Part shown: in pieces, positions 15,682 through 25,013 of the stretch
Numbering within the stretch: position 1 is the stretch's first letter
Layout of the letters: each line of letters starts with the position of its first letter
Assembly: GCA_001464765.1 (NCBI GenBank)
Contig: LNDV01000037.1
Location: forward strand, 1-32,159
From: Betaproteobacteria bacterium Ga0077526
GTDB lineage: Bacteria; Pseudomonadota; Gammaproteobacteria; Burkholderiales; Ga0077523
Reading direction: 5' to 3'
DNA: 32,159 bases
Position numbers and translations under genes: made by a program
The notes under the pieces: generated by a model
What the model was told of the DNA's origin: nothing
What the model saw: the letters and a program-made list of their open reading frames with translations, nothing else
The model's database searches: none

Positions 15682-18600
15682 ATGTGGTCTCCCAGGACAG
15701 GGCGGAAGGCGCAGTCGCGCGCGTTTACGCGCACGCGCCAGCGTCCCGTCATGGAGCCGCTCGAAGCCCGTTGGCTCTTCTCGGCCGATCTCTTCCCCGC
15801 TGACCCACCCCTCGCCCCTGAGATTCCCGCCGCTCCCGTCTCGGTCGTCACGCCCCGGCGCGAACTGATCGTCGTCGATGCTTCGGTGGCGGATATCGCG
15901 CCCCTCCTGCCCGGCGGCAACGGCGATCGTGGCACTACCGTCGAAGTGGTCGTCCTGGATGCCGGCAGCGATGGCATCCGTCAGGTGACCGAGCTCCTGG
16001 CCCGGCGAAACGACCTCGACGCCGTCCACGTGATCTCGCACGGGCGCAGCGGTGCCGTGCAGCTCGGCACCGCAACCCTGGACGCGGCCGCGCTGGATCG
16101 CTATGCCGACCAGCTCTCGTCCTGGGCGGGGGCACTGCGCGACGACGCCGACTTGCTGTTCTACGGATGTGACGTGGCGTCCGGACCGGGGGGTACGAGC
16201 TTTCTCGAGCGGCTGGCAAGCCTCACCGGCGCGGACATCGCCGCGAGCGATGACCTGACCGGAGGCGTTGCCTCCGGCGGCGACTGGGAACTGGAACGGG
16301 CGATCGGGTCCCTGCAAGCCGCGTCGCTCTTTCCCGCCTCGCAAGTCGGTGCATACACCGGCACCCTGCACCTGGACGCCGTCGACGCTTTCGCGGCTAG
16401 CGGTAATCTCGACGGCAGCACCGGCGGCACCGGCTGGGCGGACGCCTGGAACACCGACAACAGTCGGATCAAGGCAAACGGTCCGGGACTGACCGACCCC
16501 ACCGGCCTCCTGCCCGTCACCGGCGCTTCGGTGAGGGGAGATCTGAACTCGATCCTGGAATCCGTCACGGCGACCCGGAACCTCTCGTCACCCCTCGGCG
16601 CCGATGGCACGACCGCCTGGATCGGATTCCTGATCCAACCCAATGAAGTCACCTCGCTGCTCAGCTACATGGGACTGTTATTCGGCAGCACGACCGACGA
16701 CATCGCTTTTACCGGCTATGTCGGCGGGGACTTCGTGCTGGAGCAAGCCGGGGGCATCGGCCGGCAAGCCGTTTCGGGCATCGCCCCGGTATCCGGCCAG
16801 ACGGCGTTCATCGTCGTGCGAATCGACTTCGCCGCGGGCAACGACACGATCACGACGTACGTGAATCCGACGCCAGGGCTCGCCAGCCCCGACTCCGCCT
16901 TCACGACGACCAAGAGCAACCTGGACCTCGGCACGTTTACCCGCATCAGCATCGCCACGGGACGGGGTCTGTCCGCCAACGATGCCGGGTTCGACGAACT
17001 CCGGATCGGCACGAGCTTCGCCGACGTGGCGGCCGGTCTCGTCGTCACGACGACCGCGGACGGCAACGCCAGCGGCATCGCCGCGGGCAACCCGACCCAC
17101 ACGGTGGCGTGGCTGAATGCCAATCGCGGCCCATCGGTCTCCCTGCGCGAAGCGATCATCGCCGCGAACAACACGGCCGGCATCCAGAACATTTCCTTCG
17201 ACATCGCCACCCCTCTGGTCGGCGGCCTGCACACGATCCAACTGACAAGCGCGCTTCCGGCCATCACCGATGCGATCGTCCTCAACGGGACGACGGAGCC
17301 GGACTTCACTGCCACGCCGGTGGTTGCGCTCGACGGCACTCTGCTCGGCGGGACCGGCGTGGGCCTGGACCTTCGCGCCACCGGCAACGACATCCACGGC
17401 ATGGCCTTCACGAACTTCGGTAGGTCCGCCATCTCGGTCGATCCTGCGGCCACCGCTGCCGTCAGCGACTCGCTCTTCACGGGCATCGGCGGTCCGGCCA
17501 TCGATCTCGGTGCGAACGGCACGGTCCAGACCAACGACGCCGGCGACGGCGATGGCGGGGCGAACAACGGACTCAACTTCCCCGTCATCTACAGCGCGCT
17601 CGCCAACGGCTCGACCGTGACGATCACCGGCGAGGCGCGCGCGGGAACGGTTGCGGAGTTCTTTGTCGCCGACGGCGGGGCGATCGGCAACGGTGGCGCG
17701 TCGGCACTGGTGGGTACGGGCACAGTCGGCGCCACGGGGACCGCGGGCGCCATCGACCCCACGGCGATCCGCTTCTCGTTCACGTTCTCCCAGGGCTCGC
17801 TCGCCGTGGGCAACTTCATCAGCGCCACGGCGACCGAGTCGTCGGCGATGACCTCGGAGTTCGCAGCCAACGTGGCGGTGTCCGAGGAGAATGCGGCGCC
17901 CGTGCTCGACAGCACCAGGAGTCCGACGCTGAGCGCGATCCTCGAAGACGCCGGAGCGCCGACGGGCGCCGTCGGCACGCTGGTGTCCGCTCTGGTGGAC
18001 TTCGCGACCCCGTCCGGCCAGATCGACAACGTCACGGACGCCAACACTTCGCCGCAGCTCGGCATCGCCGTCGTGGCCGCCGACACGAGCAACGGTGCGT
18101 GGTGGTACTCGACGAACGACGGCGCGGCGTGGTCGGCCCTCGGCTCTCCGACTGCCGCCACGGCCAGACTCCTGGCTTCGGACTCTTCGACCCGCCTCTA
18201 CTTCCAGTCGACCGCGAATTACGCTGGCACTGTCAGCTCCGCGATCACGTTTCGCGCTTGGGACCGCACTAGCGGCGTGGCTGGCGGCACCGGCAACACC
18301 ACCACCAACGGCGGCACCACGGCCTTCTCGACCGCGACCGACACCGCGTCGATCACTGTCACGGCCGTCGACGATGCCCCGACCATCACGGCCATCGCGG
18401 ACCGGACCATCGCCGAGGATTCGTCCTCGACAACCGTCACGTTCACGATCGGCGATGTCGACAACGCCATGGTCGATCTGACCCTCAACGTTTGGAGTGA
18501 CGACCAGTCCCTCATCGACGACAGCGATCTCTTGCTCACCGGCGCGGGCGCCAGCCGCTCACTGGCGTTCGTGCCGGTCGCCAACGCCAACGGCGGACCC

Positions 18601-21600
18601 GTCGCGATCCATCTCCAGCTGACCGACGGCACGAATACGACGACCGAGACCTTCCTGGTGACCGTCACCGCGCAGAACGATCCGCCGGTGAACTCGGCGC
18701 CCTCGACCGCCAACACGCACCAGGACACCCCTCTCGTGTTCTCGTCGTCCGGTTCCGTGCTGTCCGTGTCGGACATCGATGCCGCAACGAGCCCGATCGA
18801 AGTCACGCTCACCGCGGACCTCGGCGGCACCGTCACCCTGGCATCCACCGCCGGCCTCACGTTCACCGCCGGCACGGGGATCGGGAACTCGGTCGTGACG
18901 TTCAGCGGCACGATCACGAGCATCAACGCCGCGCTGAACGGACTTCAGTACCAGCCGGGCAGCGGGTACTCCGGCACGGCGTCGCTCACGATGTCCACGT
19001 CGGACCTCGGCGCAACGGGTACCGGCGGCGCGCTCACCGACACCGATGTCGTCACCATCACGATCGCGCCGAACGTTCCGGCCACGGTCACGCTGTCGGT
19101 CGCGGGCACGACCTACACCGAAGGCGATTCGGGGCTGGTGCTCGACTCGGCTCTCACGGTGAGCGATCCCGACAACGCGACCCTGGTGTCGGCCCGCGTG
19201 CGATTCAGCGGCGGCTACCAGAACGGGCAGGACGAACTCCTGTTCACGAATCAGTCCGGCATCACCGGGACGTGGAATGCGTCCACCGGCGCGCTCTATC
19301 TGTCGGGGACCGCGTCACTCGCGGACTATCAGACTGCGCTGCGCACCGTTAGCTATCGCAACACGTCCGAAGCACCGTCCACGGTGCAGCGCACGTTGAC
19401 CATCGATCTGGATGACGGTTCCGGCGGCGGTACTGCGGCGTCGCTTACCCTGGACGTCGTTCCCGTCAACGATTCGCCGAGTATCTCGGCCATTTCGGAT
19501 CAGAGCATCGCCGAAGACGCGTCGGCCACGACGGTTTCGTTCACGGTCGGCGATGTTGACAATGCCCCAGGCGCACTCACCGTCACCGTCTGGAGCAGCA
19601 ACCAGTCGATCATCGACGACAACGATCTGTCGCTCTCCGGCGCCGGCACCAATCGATCTCTCTCGTTCGTGCCGGTCGCCAACGCCAGCGGCGGGCCCGT
19701 AACGATCACTGTGCAAGTGACCGACGGCACGAACGCCTCGACCGAGACTTTCCTGGTCACCGTCACCGCGCAGAACGACGCCCCGGTGAACTCGGCCCCG
19801 TCGACCGCGAACACGCATCAGGACACGGTCCTCGTATTCTCATCGACCGGGCCGACACTGTCCGTGTCTGACATCGACGCCGCATCGAGCCCGATCGAGG
19901 TCACGCTCACCGCGGACCTCGGCGGCACCGTCACCCTGGCATCCGCCTCCGGCCTCACCTTCACCACCGGCACGGGTATCGGGGATTCGGTCGTGACGTT
20001 CCGCGGTACGATCACGAGCGTCAATGCCGCCCTGAACGGACTGCAGTACCAGCCGGGCAGCGGGTACTCCGGCACCGCGTCGCTCACGATGTCCACGTCG
20101 GACCTCGGCGCAACGGGTACCGGCGGCGCGCTCACCGACACCGATGTCGTCACCATCACGATTGCGCCGAACGTTCCGGCGACGGTCACACTGTCGGTCG
20201 CGGGCAGGACCTACACCGAGGGCCACTCGGGGCTCGTACTCGATGCCGGACTCACGGTGAGCGACCCCGACAGCTCCACGCTCGCCGGCGCCCGCGTGCG
20301 ATTCAGCGGCGGCTACCAGAACGGGCAGGACGAACTCCTGTTCACGAATCAGTCCGGCATCACCGGAACGTGGAATGCATCCACCGGCACGCTCAATCTG
20401 TCGGGGACCGCGACACTCGCGGACTACGAGACCGCGCTGCGGACGGTGCGCTACCGCAACACGTCCGAAGTGCCCTCGACGGCGCAACGCACGGTGACCA
20501 TCGATCTGGATGACGGCTCCGGCAGCGGTACTGCCGCATCGCTCACTGTCGATGTCGTAGCCGTCAATGATGCCCCGGCGCTGAGCGCACCCGCCACGGC
20601 CTCGACCACGGAGGACACCGGCTTCACGTTCTCCGTCGGACTGGGTACTGCTGTGTCCATTTCGGATCCGGATGCCGGCTCCGCGTCGGTCCGCCTCCAG
20701 CTCTCCGTCTCTTCCGGCACGCTGACGCTCGCGTCGCAGAGCGGCCTCACGTTCTCCAGCGGCGCCAACGGCACGTCCTCGATGACCGTCAGCGGCACGC
20801 TCGTCAACCTGAATGCGGCATTGGACGGGCTCGTGTTCTCGGCGGGCGCCAATGCCTACGGCAGCTTCTCGCTGGAGTTCGAAGTGAACGATCTCGGCGC
20901 TTCGGGGATCGGCGGAAGCCTCGCTGACACCGCAACCGTGAACATCGTGGTCGCGAGCGTGAACGACCCGCTGACGCTGCCAGTCAACGGCGGCGAAGCG
21001 ACGTCCGAGGGCTCGTCCGTCGTCCTGTCGACAGCCGTCCTCTATGCGACGGACACGGAAGATTCGGCCGCGCAGATCACCTACCGGATCACCACGGCGC
21101 CAGCCCACGGGCAGCTCACGCGCAGCGGGACGCTCCTGTCCGTGGGCAGCGTGTTCACGCAGTCGGACATCGATGCGGGACTCATCGCGTACGCGCACGA
21201 CGGCAGCGAGACCACCGCCGACGAGTTCCGTTTCGATGTGCGCGACAGCGACGGAGCCACCATCGCCGACCAGCCGTTCTCGCTCACGATCGCCGCGGTC
21301 GATGACACCATCACCCTGTCACCGCCGAGCCTCCGTGTGCCGACGCAGGGGGCGGTCACGCTGACGCCTGCCATGCTGGTCGTGACGGACGCCGACGGTC
21401 CTGCCGGTGCGATCTCGTTCTCCGTCCGCAACGTGACGGGCGGCTCGTTCCAGCGAGGCGCGGACTCGACGCCGATCACCACGTTCACACAGGGGGAGGT
21501 CGCGACGGGCGATATCGTCTTCGTCGCCACCCCCGGCGCCACTGCGGCTTCCTTCGAGGTCTCCGCGACCGACGGTACCAACACCACACCGTTCATCGCA

Positions 21601-22410
21601 GGATCGGTTTCCCTCGACGCGATGACGCTCGCCATGGGGGCGTTCGATGCGCTGTCGGCCGCCAGGACCGTAGTGGCGCCATCGTCGAACGCTGCCACCA
21701 CAACGACGTCCGACTCGTCGACTTCCACCAGCGAGGACGAGCCCGTCGAGGATTCCGGCAGAAACGATCGCACCGTGATGGAGATGGCGGTACCCCGCAC
21801 ACCGCCCGCGAAAGCACGGAGCCCCGCGGGCGCACCCGACAGTACCGACGGCTCTCAGCGAAACTCCGATCCGGGCAAGAAGACGCAGCCGGTAGCGGCG
21901 CCGCCGAACAGCACTGCCGCCGCTGTAAGCATGTCGCCGGCTGCGTCAGCGTCGGTCCTGCCCATGGCAGCCGCTTCCGTTCCAGGAGTGGTTGCGGGCT
22001 CACGGGGCCCCGATCTCGACGCGCTCTCTCTCGACTCGAAAGCCCTCGCCGTGCATCAGCGGACCCTGACCAGCGCGGCCTTCGTGAAGGCCCTCGACCA
22101 GGTGGCGAAGAGCCAGACGGAAACCGAACAGGTCCATTCGGTCGTCGTCGGCTCGACCACGGCCGTGGCGAGTTCGCTGTCCGTCGGATACATCCTGTGG
22201 CTCATGCGCGGCGGCGCGCTGGCAGCGAGTCTGCTCGCCTCGCTGCCAGCATGGCGTTCATTGGATCCGTTGCCGATCCTCGGTCGCGACCGCGACGACG
22301 AGCCGGACGAGGACGGCCCGGACGATCCGCTGGAGAAGCTGTTCAACCGCGCACGCGCGGCGCTCGAGCGTCGCGACTCGGTGGCCTCGAAAGAGGACCC
22401 GGCACCGTGA
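15682..22410 (+). CDS. Giant LEPR-XLL/DUF4347 surface-type protein with cadherin-like repeats and C-terminal membrane segment
   Basis: The 2242-residue protein begins with a basic leader and a LEPR-XLL-like motif (MEPLEARWLFSADL, residues 24-37) instead of a standard signal peptide. Next come a DUF4347 domain (about 60-215; VISHGRSG with H120, and FYGCDVASG with C163), a lectin-like beta-sandwich region (about 225-455), a CSLREA-type module (VSLREAIIAANN, about 485) with a beta-helix-like part, then cadherin/Ig-like repeats to about 1990. A 366-residue unit is tandemly duplicated at 897-1628. CSPG-like repeats follow (APAHGQLTRSG). A Ser/Thr/Pro-rich linker leads to a hydrophobic segment (about 2160-2190, LSVGYILWLMRGGALAASLL) and an acidic tail. 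No RTX nonapeptides are seen. It is the first gene of a tight set with the sensor kinase 61 bp downstream. Likely adhesin or matrix-type protein; secretion route unknown. Confidence 0.85.
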   Translation: MWSPRTGRKAQSRAFTRTRQRPVMEPLEARWLFSADLFPADPPLAPEIPAAPVSVVTPRRELIVVDASVADIAPLLPGGNGDRGTTVEVVVLDAGSDGIRQVTELLARRNDLDAVHVISHGRSGAVQLGTATLDAAALDRYADQLSSWAGALRDDADLLFYGCDVASGPGGTSFLERLASLTGADIAASDDLTGGVASGGDWELERAIGSLQAASLFPASQVGAYTGTLHLDAVDAFAASGNLDGSTGGTGWADAWNTDNSRIKANGPGLTDPTGLLPVTGASVRGDLNSILESVTATRNLSSPLGADGTTAWIGFLIQPNEVTSLLSYMGLLFGSTTDDIAFTGYVGGDFVLEQAGGIGRQAVSGIAPVSGQTAFIVVRIDFAAGNDTITTYVNPTPGLASPDSAFTTTKSNLDLGTFTRISIATGRGLSANDAGFDELRIGTSFADVAAGLVVTTTADGNASGIAAGNPTHTVAWLNANRGPSVSLREAIIAANNTAGIQNISFDIATPLVGGLHTIQLTSALPAITDAIVLNGTTEPDFTATPVVALDGTLLGGTGVGLDLRATGNDIHGMAFTNFGRSAISVDPAATAAVSDSLFTGIGGPAIDLGANGTVQTNDAGDGDGGANNGLNFPVIYSALANGSTVTITGEARAGTVAEFFVADGGAIGNGGASALVGTGTVGATGTAGAIDPTAIRFSFTFSQGSLAVGNFISATATESSAMTSEFAANVAVSEENAAPVLDSTRSPTLSAILEDAGAPTGAVGTLVSALVDFATPSGQIDNVTDANTSPQLGIAVVAADTSNGAWWYSTNDGAAWSALGSPTAATARLLASDSSTRLYFQSTANYAGTVSSAITFRAWDRTSGVAGGTGNTTTNGGTTAFSTATDTASITVTAVDDAPTITAIADRTIAEDSSSTTVTFTIGDVDNAMVDLTLNVWSDDQSLIDDSDLLLTGAGASRSLAFVPVANANGGPVAIHLQLTDGTNTTTETFLVTVTAQNDPPVNSAPSTANTHQDTPLVFSSSGSVLSVSDIDAATSPIEVTLTADLGGTVTLASTAGLTFTAGTGIGNSVVTFSGTITSINAALNGLQYQPGSGYSGTASLTMSTSDLGATGTGGALTDTDVVTITIAPNVPATVTLSVAGTTYTEGDSGLVLDSALTVSDPDNATLVSARVRFSGGYQNGQDELLFTNQSGITGTWNASTGALYLSGTASLADYQTALRTVSYRNTSEAPSTVQRTLTIDLDDGSGGGTAASLTLDVVPVNDSPSISAISDQSIAEDASATTVSFTVGDVDNAPGALTVTVWSSNQSIIDDNDLSLSGAGTNRSLSFVPVANASGGPVTITVQVTDGTNASTETFLVTVTAQNDAPVNSAPSTANTHQDTVLVFSSTGPTLSVSDIDAASSPIEVTLTADLGGTVTLASASGLTFTTGTGIGDSVVTFRGTITSVNAALNGLQYQPGSGYSGTASLTMSTSDLGATGTGGALTDTDVVTITIAPNVPATVTLSVAGRTYTEGHSGLVLDAGLTVSDPDSSTLAGARVRFSGGYQNGQDELLFTNQSGITGTWNASTGTLNLSGTATLADYETALRTVRYRNTSEVPSTAQRTVTIDLDDGSGSGTAASLTVDVVAVNDAPALSAPATASTTEDTGFTFSVGLGTAVSISDPDAGSASVRLQLSVSSGTLTLASQSGLTFSSGANGTSSMTVSGTLVNLNAALDGLVFSAGANAYGSFSLEFEVNDLGASGIGGSLADTATVNIVVASVNDPLTLPVNGGEATSEGSSVVLSTAVLYATDTEDSAAQITYRITTAPAHGQLTRSGTLLSVGSVFTQSDIDAGLIAYAHDGSETTADEFRFDVRDSDGATIADQPFSLTIAAVDDTITLSPPSLRVPTQGAVTLTPAMLVVTDADGPAGAISFSVRNVTGGSFQRGADSTPITTFTQGEVATGDIVFVATPGATAASFEVSATDGTNTTPFIAGSVSLDAMTLAMGAFDALSAARTVVAPSSNAATTTTSDSSTSTSEDEPVEDSGRNDRTVMEMAVPRTPPAKARSPAGAPDSTDGSQRNSDPGKKTQPVAAPPNSTAAAVSMSPAASASVLPMAAASVPGVVAGSRGPDLDALSLDSKALAVHQRTLTSAAFVKALDQVAKSQTETEQVHSVVVGSTTAVASSLSVGYILWLMRGGALAASLLASLPAWRSLDPLPILGRDRDDEPDEDGPDDPLEKLFNRARAALERRDSVASKEDPAP
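18370..20565 (+). repeat. Two tandem 1098-bp coding repeats in the giant protein gene
   Basis: Unit 1 is 18370-19467 and unit 2 is 19468-20565, in phase (366 codons each). Each encodes three beta-sandwich modules. Similarity is mosaic: stretches such as 18948-19080 against 20046-20178 are almost identical at base level, while the start of each unit has clearly diverged. Confidence 0.9.
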
Positions 22411-22471
22411 TCCTGCATATCGACGCCTGGAAGATCTCCGCCCGGCGCACTGACCCGAGTACGCCGTCCCC

Positions 22472-24979
22472 ATGAAAAAACCCGGCACCCGCTTCTTCAT
22501 CACGCTGGGCCTCGTGTCCATGCTCGCGAGCACGCTGTTCGCCGCGATGCTGTTCGGCGTGATCCCCGACCGCCTGTCCGCCGAGCGTGCCGGACGCACC
22601 GCCATCGCGGAGGCGCTTGCCGCCAGCACCTCGGTGTTCATCGAGCAGGGCGATCTCGCGCGCATCCAGGCCACGCTGTCCTTCGTCGTCGACCGCAATC
22701 CGGCGCTCCTCTCCTCCGGGTTGCGTACCAAGGATGGCAAGCTCGTGTCCGGCACGAAGGACCACGCCGCGTCCTGGACGCCCGTCGCCGGCGGACTCTC
22801 GACGGACTCTCAACTGCAAGTGCCTATCCATTCGTCCCGGGGGAAGTGGGGCACGCTCGAACTTCGCTTCGAACCGCTGGGCCCTCCGGGCGTGATGGGC
22901 CTGTTTCTCGATCCGCGGATGCAGATGATCGGGTTCGTGGTGGCCTGCTGCTTCAGCGCGTTCTACTTCTACCTGGGGCGCGTGCTGCGGGCGCTGGATC
23001 CTTCCCGTGCCGTGCCCACCCGTGTGCGCAACGCGCTCGACACCATGGCGGAAGGTCTGCTGGTCATCGATACCAAGGGCTTCGTGGTGCTGGCCAACCA
23101 CGCCTTCTGCGAAGTCGTGGGACAGGCGGAGACTGATATCTCCGGCAAGCCGGTGACGGCACTCCCGTTCCTCGATGGCCACGGGCAGCCCATCGCAGAA
23201 GGCGAGCATCCGTGGACGGTGGCGATGCAAACGCGCGAGACGCAGCGCAACGTGAGGCTGCGCCTGCATGATCGGCACGGCGCCCCGCGCACTTTCCTCG
23301 CCAACTGCTCGCCCGTACTGGGCGCCGGGAACCGCCCCGGCGGCATCCTGATGAGCCTCGACGATGTGACGGAACTCGAAGACAAGGAGATCGCGCTGCG
23401 CATCGCGAAGGATCAGGCCGAAGCGGCGAATCGCGCCAAGAGCGAGTTCCTCGCCAACATGAGTCACGAGATTCGGACCCCGATGAACGCGGTCCTGGGT
23501 TTCACCGAACTGCTGCGCCGCGGCTATCACCGCGACGACTCGCAGATGCGGCGGCACCTCGACACCATTCACCGCAGCGGCAAGCACCTCCTCGACCTCA
23601 TCAACGACGTTCTCGATCTGGCGAAGGTGGAGTCCGGGCATCTCGAACTGGAACGCGTGGCCTACCCCGCTCATCGCATCGTTCGGGAAGTGGCCGACGT
23701 GCTGGGCATCCGCGCCGCCGAGAAGGGACTGTCCCTGGAAGTGACCGTCGGCACCGCCATCCCGGAGACGATCGTCACCGACCCGGTGCGACTCCGGCAG
23801 ATCATCACCAACCTCGTCGGCAATGCCATCAAGTTCACCCCGGAAGGCAAGGTCCAGGTGCATATCTCCCTGGATCGCGCTTCGCCCTCGCCCTTGTTCG
23901 TGGTGGCCGTTCGCGACAGCGGCATCGGCATTCCGAAGGACCGGCAGGACGCGATCTTCGAGCCCTTCGTGCAGGCCGAGGAATCCACCACCCGCCAGTT
24001 CGGCGGGACGGGACTGGGCCTCACGATCAGCCGGCGATTCGCCCGCGGCCTGGGCGGCGACATCACGGTGGCAAGCCATCCCGGCAAGGGAAGCGTGTTC
24101 ACGCTCAAGGTCGGCACCGGTCCGCTGGACGGCGTCCGGATGCTCGAACCGGAGGAGGCTGGCGGCAGCGATGCCGGGGTTGCGACGGACCTGGACGCGC
24201 GCTGGGTCTTCCCGCCCCGGTCCGTGCTGGTCGTCGACGACGGCGATTCCAACCGGGAACTCGTTCGCATCGTGCTCGAAGGGGCCGGGTTGACCGTGAC
24301 CGAGGCCGCGAACGGCAAGCAGGCGCTCGATGCGGCGTTCGCGCAGGCCTTCGACGTGATTCTCATGGACATGCACATGCCGGTCATGGACGGCTACGAA
24401 GCGACCGCCCGGCTGCGCGGTGCGGACTATCCCGCCCCCATCTATGCCATGACCGCGGACGCGATGAAGGGCTTCGAAGTCCGCCTGGCCGAAGTGGGCT
24501 GTGCCGGTTTCATGACCAAGCCGATCGACGTCGACGAACTGCTCGGCAAACTGGCCCGAGTGCTCGGCGGTCGCCGGGAGATTCCGACGGCACTCAAGAA
24601 CCCCGCACCTATGCCGTTAGCCTTGACAGCTGGCAACACCGATGCAGAAAAGCCCTTGCTGAAATCCCGCCTACACGATCACCCCAAACTCAAGGTGGTC
24701 GCCCAGTCTTTTGCGAATCAGTTGCCGGGGCGTCGTGCCGCCATCGAGGCGGCCTGGACGAATCGGGATCTCGAGGCGCTCGCTGCGCTGGGGCACTGGC
24801 TGAAGGGCTCCGGCGGCACGGCGGGTTTCGACGACTTCACGGCGCCGGCAAAGACGCTGGAGCAGCTGGCCCGGCAGGGAAACCTGGACGAGATCGCTGC
24901 CGTGGTCGAGGAACTCCTCGACCTCGCCAGTCGCGTGGTCGGCCCGGCCGACGTGACGCCCGAGAAAACGCAGGCATGA
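22472..24979 (+). CDS. Hybrid sensor histidine kinase (TM-PAS-HisKA-HATPase-REC-Hpt)
   Basis: The 835-residue protein is a complete phosphorelay in one chain. TM helix 1 is at 8-30, a periplasmic sensor of about 115 residues follows, and TM helix 2 is at about 150-170. Next come a PAS domain (about 186-300), HisKA with SHEIRTPMNAVLGF (H332), HATPase_c with NLVGNAIKFTPEG, DSGIGIP and FGGTGLGLTISRRFA, a receiver with VVDDGDSNRE, LMDMHMPVMDGYEA (D633) and TKPID, and a C-terminal Hpt domain with HWLKGSGGTAGF (H775). All phospho-sites are intact. The likely output is the REC-GGDEF-EAL regulator encoded 34 bp downstream. It follows the giant protein gene by 61 bp, so co-transcription is probable. 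The signal is unknown; the periplasmic domain matches no named sensor by eye. Confidence 0.95.
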   Translation: MKKPGTRFFITLGLVSMLASTLFAAMLFGVIPDRLSAERAGRTAIAEALAASTSVFIEQGDLARIQATLSFVVDRNPALLSSGLRTKDGKLVSGTKDHAASWTPVAGGLSTDSQLQVPIHSSRGKWGTLELRFEPLGPPGVMGLFLDPRMQMIGFVVACCFSAFYFYLGRVLRALDPSRAVPTRVRNALDTMAEGLLVIDTKGFVVLANHAFCEVVGQAETDISGKPVTALPFLDGHGQPIAEGEHPWTVAMQTRETQRNVRLRLHDRHGAPRTFLANCSPVLGAGNRPGGILMSLDDVTELEDKEIALRIAKDQAEAANRAKSEFLANMSHEIRTPMNAVLGFTELLRRGYHRDDSQMRRHLDTIHRSGKHLLDLINDVLDLAKVESGHLELERVAYPAHRIVREVADVLGIRAAEKGLSLEVTVGTAIPETIVTDPVRLRQIITNLVGNAIKFTPEGKVQVHISLDRASPSPLFVVAVRDSGIGIPKDRQDAIFEPFVQAEESTTRQFGGTGLGLTISRRFARGLGGDITVASHPGKGSVFTLKVGTGPLDGVRMLEPEEAGGSDAGVATDLDARWVFPPRSVLVVDDGDSNRELVRIVLEGAGLTVTEAANGKQALDAAFAQAFDVILMDMHMPVMDGYEATARLRGADYPAPIYAMTADAMKGFEVRLAEVGCAGFMTKPIDVDELLGKLARVLGGRREIPTALKNPAPMPLALTAGNTDAEKPLLKSRLHDHPKLKVVAQSFANQLPGRRAAIEAAWTNRDLEALAALGHWLKGSGGTAGFDDFTAPAKTLEQLARQGNLDEIAAVVEELLDLASRVVGPADVTPEKTQA

Positions 24980-25013
24980 GCAACTCGACGCCGATCCGTC
25001 GACGCACCCGTCA

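Noticed and set aside
15682..22410. Type I secreted RTX adhesin with calcium-binding nonapeptides
   Set aside because: No GGxGxDxxx repeats and no C-terminal RTX signal are seen, and no ABC exporter, fusion protein or TolC-like gene is in the window.
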